The notes under the pieces were generated by a model. The model was given only the letters and a program-made list of their open reading frames with translations, was not told the origin of the DNA and searched no databases. Positions 30,763-36,539 of a stretch of DNA of 36,539 nt are shown here, in pieces; positions within the stretch are counted from its first letter, which is position 1; the number at the start of each line of letters is the position of its first letter. Source of the stretch: Candidatus Sungiibacteriota bacterium (GTDB taxonomy: Bacteria; Patescibacteriota; Minisyncoccia; Sungbacterales; HO2-52-23); assembly GCA_016181585.1 (NCBI GenBank), contig JACOYX010000007.1, positions 1 through 36,539 on the forward strand, given 5' to 3'. Made by a program: the position numbers and the translations under genes.

Positions 30763-31890
30763 ATGGGATCCCAGAATATTCTGTATCAAAGCGCTTCGGT
30801 GTTTTCCCTCGTAACAACACCAGAACCGGTGCGTTTGGAGCGAGAGATATTGGTAATTATCGACAAGGGAAGCAAAAAGAAAAAATGGCCGGGGGGTGGT
30901 GTAGAAGGTGAAGATCTTGATGCCGCCGCAGGCATCGAATTGCTTGAAGAAACAGGACTGCGCGGGTTTAGAAGAGAAGCAGTACTTGTTGAAACGCATA
31001 AGATTTCGCAGGAAAACGCGAATGAAATTCATAAAGATATATTTTTTCTTAGCTGTCCGATTGCAAAAAGCGAACCCACACCGGGTGAAGACATTGCCTA
31101 TGCCGCGTGGGAACCGGTCAGCGATGTAATGAGGCAAGTCCAAAAACGCGGATTCGTGCCAAACCACGCTTCGGCATTTATTTGGTGGCTGGTAAGAGAC
31201 GAATTTCTAAAAACCGGAAATCGGAATCTTTTGTATCATGTTTTGTCTGATAATAATTCGCTTTCAATCGGCATACGGCAATCCACTCTTATTCTTTGTT
31301 TTGCCCACACCTGTGCTGAATGTGCTGAAGGACGCAAGAGCGGAGGTATGGTTACCCCCGCAGTTTTTGGCCAAAACTACCGTTTTAGAACAGAAGAAAA
31401 AATTGATAAAATAGACGGCAAAATCTATTTCATTATCTATTCAGGCAACAGGTTTGATGATTTTGTGTTATTCCAACCTACGCGTACAGAGGGAGTATTC
31501 CTCCTTCCGCGGCGCATCCTAGAAAAACCGCTCGGTGTCGAGGATGTTCCACACTACGCCGCAAAAAATTTCGGCGGGGAGTTCACCATCATCGGATGTA
31601 AAAAAATTGGAGTCGTAGCACACGAGCATGTAGTTGTTCTGCGCTTGCATTCTTCGCTGGAGGGGGTTCATCTCACACCAGTATGCGTGAGCAAGCCGCC
31701 GCACCTGAATTTTGCCATGTCTCCGGAAACGTGGCAGGCGTTCAATGCCGCCGTTCCTTTGCTGGAGGCATATAGCTTTGCTATGGACGGAGAGAATCAT
31801 ATGGCCGCGGTAAATCGCCTTTGGAAATCGAGTTGGCGTGACCGTGTGCCAAAATATATTCCTCGTGAAGAAGGATCTGTTGCCGAATAG
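30763..31890 (+). CDS. Nudix-domain protein with altered Nudix box
   Basis: 375 residues. Nudix box region 44-66: GGVEGE, then Glu at 50, and IELLEETGL, so the pattern GX5EX7REUXEEXGU is complete except that the Arg of REU is Ile (58). Metal-binding Glu at 59, 62 and 63 remain. The Nudix fold spans about 10-145. The C-terminal half (about 180-370) is unrecognised and may be a second degraded Nudix-like domain (FIIYSGNRFDDFVLFQPTR). Substrates of the family are nucleoside diphosphates linked to other groups, including capped RNA and dinucleotide alarmones. GGAG precedes the ATG. The last five codons and the stop come from the end of a class I element, so the original C-terminus has probably been replaced. 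Confidence 0.8.
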   Translation: MGSQNILYQSASVFSLVTTPEPVRLEREILVIIDKGSKKKKWPGGGVEGEDLDAAAGIELLEETGLRGFRREAVLVETHKISQENANEIHKDIFFLSCPIAKSEPTPGEDIAYAAWEPVSDVMRQVQKRGFVPNHASAFIWWLVRDEFLKTGNRNLLYHVLSDNNSLSIGIRQSTLILCFAHTCAECAEGRKSGGMVTPAVFGQNYRFRTEEKIDKIDGKIYFIIYSGNRFDDFVLFQPTRTEGVFLLPRRILEKPLGVEDVPHYAAKNFGGEFTIIGCKKIGVVAHEHVVVLRLHSSLEGVHLTPVCVSKPPHLNFAMSPETWQAFNAAVPLLEAYSFAMDGENHMAAVNRLWKSSWRDRVPKYIPREEGSVAE

Positions 31891-31952
31891 CCTTTGAAGT
31901 GATTCCGATATGTCGGGACGATGCAAATACTCACACAAATTTCGCGGCCTAG
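31873..31952. mobile_element. class I element remnant at the Nudix stop codon
   Basis: GGATCTGTTGCCGAATAGCC then AATACTCACACAAATTTCGCGGCCTA, matching the left half of the class I family up to the central hairpin; the right half is missing. The end sequence supplies GGA TCT GTT GCC GAA TAG in frame. Confidence 0.8.
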
Positions 31953-31975
31953 TTATTTTCATGCCTATAAAAACA

Positions 31976-31997
31976 CCATCCCGCTTTACCGGGATGG
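31976..31997. terminator. bidirectional terminator between Nudix and the 110-residue gene
   Basis: CCATCCC/GGGATGG arms with T-rich flanks on both strands. Confidence 0.8.
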
Positions 31998-31999
31998 TT

Positions 32000-32332
32000 T
32001 TATTTTTGCATAACAGGTTCTCCTAACTTTTCCTTCAAATATTCCGCAAGGTCTTCTTTAAACGAAAGCGTCTCCCGCACAACTATCTCCTCAAAATTCG
32101 GCACGTTTGCTTGTATAAACGCAGTGCGCTCTTCCGGCGTATGCGGCGTGTCGAAAAGATCCGCAAATTCTTTTGCTTTCTCTTCCGACAGTTCGGAAGC
32201 GATTGATGAAGCAACATCCGCCAAAATCTCTTCGCCGAATGTCCGGCTTAACTTCTCTTTTTCCATAAACGGCATATTCTGCAGTCCGGGAAGAGAAAAA
32301 ATATTGAGTTCGAAAAGTTGCTGGATATTCAT
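32000..32332 (-). CDS. small acidic helical protein
   Basis: 110 residues, Glu/Phe/Leu-rich, fully helical prediction by eye (SELSEEKAKEFADLFDTPHTPEERTAFIQANVPNFEEIV). It resembles short acidic helical proteins common in CPR genomes; the name DUF5663 is a possibility only. The start lies 3 nt after the stop of the 188-residue gene, with no Shine-Dalgarno, so translation is coupled. Confidence 0.65.
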   Translation of the reverse strand: MNIQQLFELNIFSLPGLQNMPFMEKEKLSRTFGEEILADVASSIASELSEEKAKEFADLFDTPHTPEERTAFIQANVPNFEEIVVRETLSFKEDLAEYLKEKLGEPVMQK

Positions 32333-32335
32333 GGC

Positions 32336-32902
32336 TTATAGCTTAGTCGCTTCTTTTCCGAAATTTTTAAATATATCTCCGATCGTCTTGGCGCTAAAAG
32401 GCTCTTTCAAAGTCTTTTTTGCCGCTTCTTTTTGTTTAGGATACTGATTCGCAATTTTTGCAATCGGCCACGAAAAGAGCAAAATTCCAATCGCTTTTAA
32501 GGTTGTTTTTTCTTCATCGGTTATAAGCACACGCGCCTCTTCTTTCGACATTGGTGTAGTGCCGATAATTTTTCCCGCTTCTTTCAATTTCTCCCGATAG
32601 ACAAAATTATCCCTTTGCGCCAGTATCGGACTGCGGATGATGTCCCAGAAAGTAATACCTTCTTTGGCTTCAAGTTTTTGCTTAAGTTTATCCGCTTCGC
32701 CCGCTGTTTCGAGCTCTTTCGCCTCGTATTTCAAGCGTTTCTTCCGTATATTCTGAATATGCTTTGCCCTTTTCCATGCTTCGGGTTCTTTATTTCTCGT
32801 TTTCAAAAATTCATAGAGCATATTGAGCGCAAATTCGTCAGGACTCATGTTTTTATAGTCTATAGGTAATTCTTTTCGCACTCGCTTTGGTGGTGATTCC
32901 AT
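32336..32902 (-). CDS. small basic helical protein
   Basis: 188 residues, Lys-rich. Residues 55-80 form a probable coiled coil (KRLKYEAKELETAGEADKLKQKLEAKEG). One hydrophobic stretch (ALKAIGILLFSWPIAKIA region, about 135-153) could be a membrane-associated helix. No family recognised. The ATG lies 6 nt after a -10 box, suggesting a leaderless mRNA. First gene of a two-gene unit. Confidence 0.65.
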   Translation of the reverse strand: MESPPKRVRKELPIDYKNMSPDEFALNMLYEFLKTRNKEPEAWKRAKHIQNIRKKRLKYEAKELETAGEADKLKQKLEAKEGITFWDIIRSPILAQRDNFVYREKLKEAGKIIGTTPMSKEEARVLITDEEKTTLKAIGILLFSWPIAKIANQYPKQKEAAKKTLKEPFSAKTIGDIFKNFGKEATKL

Positions 32903-32908
32903 ATGGGC

Positions 32909-32937
32909 AGTATAGAGAAAAATTGAAAAGCGATCAA
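32909..32937 (-). promoter_or_regulatory. promoter of the 188-residue gene, leaderless
   Basis: Minus strand TTGATC (32932-32937), 17 nt, TATACT (32909-32914), then 6 nt to the ATG. The -35 box is part of the 3' arm of the upstream terminator. Confidence 0.7.
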
Positions 32938-32955
32938 CCGTTGCCGGTTGATCGC
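32930..32955 (-). terminator. terminator of the membrane operon
   Basis: GCGATCAACC-ggcaac-GGTTGATCGC followed by TTTTCAATTTTT on the minus strand. Confidence 0.85.
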
Positions 32956-32965
32956 TTACTTACTT

Positions 32966-34063
32966 TTACATCCTGTGCCACGAACTTATCCAATACGCGG
33001 CATTTGTTATCTTTCTTTTTGCCCACTCGAGCATCCTAGGCACCAAGGGGTTCTCCTTGTAAGGAGCCTTGATACTCTCGATCATTTTTTTAGCGGCTTC
33101 AGGTTCGCCGCGCTTTATGGCGCTCTCCGCCTGGGACAAGCGTCTATTTATACTATTCCCTTCCGCAACTATCAATTCCTTTTGCACGCGGTCGAATTCT
33201 CGTTGTTGCAGGGCAAGAGGTTTTACATGATAAAATCCCAGCTCATGGCGCAAGTCGCGGCCAAAGAGGTGCATGGACGTAGCAGGCGAAAGCGCCACGC
33301 ATCCGGCCCATACCACCAGCACCGCTTGCAAAGTAAACGCTCCAACCCTCCCGATGCCGACGCCTTTATCCCAAACCACTGCCATCAGCATCCATCCTAC
33401 TCCGCCCATCACGATCACCAGCAGAAACTCCATCGGTGATGTGATGCCGATAAAAACTCCGACTTCGCCAATAACATAGAGCCAGACGACCAAACTGAAA
33501 TACTGCTCTATGAGATAACGCAGTCGATATGCCGGCGTCTTTTTCCAAATAAATCGGTTCAGAATGGTGGCAAGAAACGACCCGCCCAATCCAAGGACCA
33601 GAAGCGCAGGCAATCCGAGAAACAAAATTCCGACCGCCATGACCCATTGCCCCCACACCGGAGCGTCAAACATGCCATAATAGTCAGCGATACCGGCGAG
33701 ACACTCCACCGCTGAAATTCCTAGCAAAACAAATCCAATAATGGGGTGTCTCCAGTAAAACGCCGCCACCGACAACCCAAAAACAGCTAACCCCGCAAGG
33801 TGCACTGTGGCTGGAATGCCGTCTATGCAAGCATGTACCAGAAAAATCCCAAGCAGTGTCCCGATAATAGGAGCAATAATGCCGGACGAAGCAAGAATTA
33901 TCACCCCAGCCTTGATCCATATCATCGTCCGCTCAAACGGACGGAATCCATCGTCCTTTCCGCTTAACCAATAGATCATACGGTCGGCAAAAGCTTCCAT
34001 AGAAATCTCGCGCGCGGTTTTCACCGGCGGAGATGCGATATTTTGCTTATGCAGAACTGGCAT
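32966..34063 (-). CDS. multi-pass membrane protein
   Basis: 365 residues. Seven or eight hydrophobic helices between about residues 48 and 260, for example IIAPIIGTLLGIFLVHACI, AVGILFLGLPALLVLGLGG and FLLVIVMGGVGWMLMAVVW. The C-terminal ~100 residues are soluble, helical and charged (LQQREFDRVQKELIVAEGN...ESAIKRGEPEAAKKMIESI), with a possible TPR-like helical hairpin. No family recognised. AGGGGGA precedes the ATG, 9 nt after the previous gene. Third gene of the operon starting at 35208. Confidence 0.75.
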   Translation of the reverse strand: MPVLHKQNIASPPVKTAREISMEAFADRMIYWLSGKDDGFRPFERTMIWIKAGVIILASSGIIAPIIGTLLGIFLVHACIDGIPATVHLAGLAVFGLSVAAFYWRHPIIGFVLLGISAVECLAGIADYYGMFDAPVWGQWVMAVGILFLGLPALLVLGLGGSFLATILNRFIWKKTPAYRLRYLIEQYFSLVVWLYVIGEVGVFIGITSPMEFLLVIVMGGVGWMLMAVVWDKGVGIGRVGAFTLQAVLVVWAGCVALSPATSMHLFGRDLRHELGFYHVKPLALQQREFDRVQKELIVAEGNSINRRLSQAESAIKRGEPEAAKKMIESIKAPYKENPLVPRMLEWAKRKITNAAYWISSWHRM

Positions 34064-34072
34064 GTCGTCCCC

Positions 34073-34813
34073 CTAACTCTTTCTGACACCGTTTTTGTCA
34101 ATCGAGTATCCCGCTATCGCATACAAGAGCCGGGTACCCAAACCATATGTTTTTACTCTTTTAGATTGTGCTTCCGAGTGCCTGGCATATCGATCTATGA
34201 AGATCGTCCCGATCTCCTGACCTTTCAATTCAGGGTCTAATTTCGGCAAAGCGCGCACAAATTGGTTTTTTTGTGCAGTCGTTAATGCCAAAAAGATCCC
34301 AAGCCGACTGGAATCGGTAAGCAGACACGTCTCTACTTTTTTCCGATCTTCCGGCGTCAGCTTGGCAAACCAGCCGATAAACTTCCCGATGCGGCCGTCT
34401 CCGGTTGCGAATTTTTTATCAAGCACCGCAAGAAGTTCAGCAGGCAACGGTGTCGTCGCCATTGCATGCCCCCGTCCCATTCCTTTTTTCATTCTCAACG
34501 CATGCGCCGGATTTGCTGTGCCAGCGATTGGCATGCCCCTCGCATCCACTTCCAAAATCTTTTGGATTTCTCGGGGAATTACCTCCAGCAGATCTATGGA
34601 CGCTTTTATCCACGGATGCTGGTTCATTTGTTCTTTTATTTCCCCGATTGCAATAGAGAGAACACTTACCATCAACCCGGGACTGATGTTGAATAAATCC
34701 CGCAACAAGGGAATTTTGAGCAAACTTTCGAGATTCTGCTCAAGAATTGCCTCAAGATGCGGCTTTGCCGCATTTAACACACGTTCAAATGCCTTACTTT
34801 TATCTATCGGCAT
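34073..34813 (-). CDS. unknown soluble helical protein in the membrane operon
   Basis: 246 residues. Helix-rich N-terminus (ERVLNAAKPHLEAILEQNLESLLKIPLLRDLF), a middle segment ALRMKKGMGRGHAMATTPLPAELL, and LTPEDRKKVETCLLTDSSRLGIFLALTT. No transmembrane helix is certain. No family recognised. The ATG at 34813 is chosen because GGGGAGG precedes it; it overlaps the stop of the upstream membrane gene by 10 nt, so the genes are coupled. Confidence 0.7.
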   Translation of the reverse strand: MPIDKSKAFERVLNAAKPHLEAILEQNLESLLKIPLLRDLFNISPGLMVSVLSIAIGEIKEQMNQHPWIKASIDLLEVIPREIQKILEVDARGMPIAGTANPAHALRMKKGMGRGHAMATTPLPAELLAVLDKKFATGDGRIGKFIGWFAKLTPEDRKKVETCLLTDSSRLGIFLALTTAQKNQFVRALPKLDPELKGQEIGTIFIDRYARHSEAQSKRVKTYGLGTRLLYAIAGYSIDKNGVRKS

Positions 34814-35208
34814 ACATTCCTCCCCTTCTCTCTCAGATTCCATGCAAAATAAGTGAAAGCACCAATTATCGACCCTACGAAATCCACGGTCAAATCCTGC
34901 ACAAGGTTCCAGTAAGACGTATCTTGTGCATAAATAGGCAACATGCCAAACATCTCGACAGCCTCAAGTAACGCACCGAGCAGTAATCCGCACGCCACCA
35001 TCACCACAAATCGAGGCAAAACGCTACCAACTCTGAACATTAGTGAAAAACGCTCCAGCACAAACCCACACAGTAAAGCGGACAACTGCCCGCCCCACCC
35101 ATGTATCGCCACATCTAGCCAAAACGGTTTCGGAGATAGTGAGTCTCCGAGAGAATAATTCACCAAAAACAACACCCAAATCAAGCCAAACACGACCAAT
35201 ATTTTCAC
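34804..35208 (-). CDS. small membrane protein, VanZ-like in layout
   Basis: 134 residues with four hydrophobic helices. A GTG start at 35208 has AGAGGTG upstream. The segments GALLEAVEMFGM and NLVQDLTVDFVGSIIGAFTYF (conserved Glu, then D..D..GxxxG) are laid out like VanZ/DUF2238-type proteins, but the match is by pattern only. First gene of a three-gene operon with a promoter at 35246-35274. Confidence 0.65.
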   Translation of the reverse strand: MKILVVFGLIWVLFLVNYSLGDSLSPKPFWLDVAIHGWGGQLSALLCGFVLERFSLMFRVGSVLPRFVVMVACGLLLGALLEAVEMFGMLPIYAQDTSYWNLVQDLTVDFVGSIIGAFTYFAWNLREKGRNVCR

Positions 35209-35245
35209 ACAGCACCTCTTTCTTTTTCAACGAACATTACCCATA

Positions 35246-35274
35246 GTAATACACTAAATTTGCTCAAATGTCAA
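35246..35274 (-). promoter_or_regulatory. promoter of the three-gene membrane operon
   Basis: Minus strand TTGACA (35269-35274), 17 nt, TATTAC (35246-35251), preceded by TG. Confidence 0.75.
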
Positions 35275-35280
35275 AAAATA

Positions 35281-35307
35281 AAAACAGCCTGCTCGCGCGG
35301 GCTGTTT
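35281..35307 (-). terminator. terminator of rpsA
   Basis: AAACAGCC...GGCTGTTT arms with minus-strand TTTTTATTTTTTG, abutting the S1 stop codon. Confidence 0.85.
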
Positions 35308-36489
35308 TTATTCCTTCACTTCTTCTTTTTTCTCTCTCACCACCCCCAAACTCATCCTGTGATCCTTTGGATCAATCAAAAGCACTTTAAATTCATACTC
35401 CTTGCCCAGTTCTATTTCTTCCTTCATCTTTGCCTCCGTCCCGAATTCCGAGATATGCACTAACCCTTGTATCTGCGAATCGAGCGAGATAAACGCGCCG
35501 TAGGGATTGAACTTAGTCACTTTTCCTTTAATCAAATCGCCTTTTTTAAATTGTTCTGCAAATTTTGTCCATGGATCTTCTTTTAGCTGTTTCAGCGAAA
35601 GTGATACTTTGTCACCCTGCACATCAATAATTTTAGCTTGCATTTTGTCGCCCACCTTCAAAACCTCGCGCGGGTTTTCGATCAATGTCCAATCAATTTC
35701 AGAAATATGGATAAGTCCCTCAAGTCCTGCACCGTCGAACTTCAAAAATGCTCCGAAATCCACTACACCGGTAATCTCTCCTTCCACCGTATCTCCCACT
35801 TTATATTTCCCCAACGCCTTGCCAAGCTCTTCCGAAGTTTGCCCTTTTTCGGTGAAAATAAGTTTTTGCTCAATCGGATTTACATCCAAAATTTTGACTT
35901 TCATCGGTTTTCCGACCAGTTTCTGCAGTTCCTGGAATATTTTTTCTTTGTCCCCTCCCTCTACACGGGGATAATTGGCCTGAGAAAGCTGGGATGCAGG
36001 CAGAAAACCCTTCACACCCTTGGCTTCAAGCAAAAGTCCGCCGCGGTTGGCCTCAAGCACTGGAAGCTCGAGCACATCGCCCGCTTCCGCCATTTTTTTG
36101 AGTTCCGCCCACGATTGGTCAGCTCCGGCTTGTTTAAGCGAAAGCTCCACATAGCCTTCTTCGTTGTCGAATTCCACTACTTTTCCGCTAATCTGATCTC
36201 CGGGCGCTAATTTCTTGACCATATCATTTGCCGCGCGAAATTCACGGCCAAACACAATACCCGTTCCATGCATACCCAAATCCACAAAAAGCTCCGCACC
36301 CTTGCGTTCGATCACCGCACCTTGCACCACCTCGCCGATTTTCGGAACAGAAAATCCTCCCTTTTTCAAAAGGAGTTCCATGGGATGCTTCGGTTTGAGA
36401 AGAGAGGCGGCTTTGCGATCGGCAAGCGCCGCGTCGCCGATGTTTGCGGCTTCCTCTTCTTTTTCATCGTGTTCTTCCCGCATAGACAT
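35308..36489 (-). CDS. rpsA: 30S ribosomal protein S1 (four S1 repeats)
   Basis: 393 residues, shorter than the six-repeat E. coli protein but normal for CPR and Gram-positives. Four S1 RNA-binding repeats: VPKIGEVVQGAVIERKGAELF (about 48), KVVEF..EEGYVELSLK with GVKGFLPASQLS in repeat 2 (about 130-215), GDTVEGEITGVVDFGAFLKF (about 231) and GDLIKGKVTKFNPYGAFISL (about 316). It brings mRNA to the 30S subunit. The first ATG is used; the second, two codons later, is also possible. The -10 box lies 8 nt before it and no Shine-Dalgarno is present, so the message is probably leaderless. Acidic N-terminus and Lys/Glu-rich end. Confidence 0.95.
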   Translation of the reverse strand: MSMREEHDEKEEEAANIGDAALADRKAASLLKPKHPMELLLKKGGFSVPKIGEVVQGAVIERKGAELFVDLGMHGTGIVFGREFRAANDMVKKLAPGDQISGKVVEFDNEEGYVELSLKQAGADQSWAELKKMAEAGDVLELPVLEANRGGLLLEAKGVKGFLPASQLSQANYPRVEGGDKEKIFQELQKLVGKPMKVKILDVNPIEQKLIFTEKGQTSEELGKALGKYKVGDTVEGEITGVVDFGAFLKFDGAGLEGLIHISEIDWTLIENPREVLKVGDKMQAKIIDVQGDKVSLSLKQLKEDPWTKFAEQFKKGDLIKGKVTKFNPYGAFISLDSQIQGLVHISEFGTEAKMKEEIELGKEYEFKVLLIDPKDHRMSLGVVREKKEEVKE

Positions 36490-36497
36490 TACAGGTG

Positions 36498-36526
36498 AGT
36501 ATAGGAGAACAAAGAAAATTCGTCAA
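36498..36526 (-). promoter_or_regulatory. promoter of rpsA, leaderless
   Basis: Minus strand TTGACG (36521-36526), 17 nt, TATACT (36498-36503), then 8 nt to the ATG. Confidence 0.75.
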
Positions 36527-36527
36527 T

Positions 36528-36539
36528 AGACCTGTCCTC
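36528..36539. mobile_element. possible left end of another class II element, cut by the window edge
   Basis: AGACCTGTCCTC preceded by AAT, as at the class II copies. Only 12 bases are visible. Confidence 0.35.

Overview
The window looks like part of a Candidate Phyla Radiation (Patescibacteria, probably Parcubacteria-like) chromosome. This is inferred from small tightly spaced genes, short KGF-type pilin-like leaders, a conserved small membrane protein typical of that group, a four-repeat S1 protein and unencoded tRNA CCA ends. TGA and TAG act as stops, so the standard code fits. No rRNA, CRISPR array, phage structural gene or transposase gene was seen.

Layout. (1) 130-6972: a nucleotidyltransferase-domain protein, then a minus-strand set: an HhH-like protein, a divergent adenylosuccinate-synthetase homologue (PurA-like), a vWA protein with a complete MIDAS, and a kinase-like protein that lacks the usual catalytic Asp. 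(2) 7326-9467: a 2OG-Fe(II) oxygenase, FolB coupled to a tiny zinc-finger-like ORF, and a small membrane protein. (3) 9517-11713: tRNA-Arg(GCG) followed by two secreted pilin-like proteins with related leaders, bracketed by inverted repeats, then a two-helix membrane peptide. (4) RecG. (5) 14079-21545: SpoVR, DUF444 (YeaH-like vWA) and PrkA, the known PrkA/YeaH/SpoVR stress-kinase module, extended by a second divergent PrkA-like protein and an unknown protein. (6) 22730-25319: an interrupted tRNA holding a complete second tRNA, a GIY-YIG gene bracketed by identical palindromic repeats, and FtsH. (7) 25644-31890: a group with RNA-metabolism flavour: translin-like protein, a basic-tailed unknown, a Cys-rich unknown, an NYN-domain protein, and a divergent Nudix protein. 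(8) 32000-36489: small unknowns, a three-gene membrane operon, and ribosomal protein S1.

The intergenic space is dominated by palindromic, MITE-like elements of two classes. Class I ends GGGnCTGTTGCCGAAT and is flanked by 5-bp target duplications (CTATA, TAAAA, ATAAG, ATTAA at four copies). Class II ends AGAC(C/T)TR and is flanked by 3-bp duplications (TAT, AAT, AAT). One class I element sits inside a class II element, and one class I end supplies the stop codon of the Nudix gene. A third, unrelated 75-bp palindrome brackets the GIY-YIG gene.

The strongest candidates for something undescribed are the tRNA-within-a-tRNA, the two palindromic element families, the vWA / kinase-like / PurA-like neighbourhood, and the GIY-YIG-plus-palindrome unit. 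Several genes also have a good -10 box only 6-8 nt before the start codon, suggesting leaderless mRNAs.
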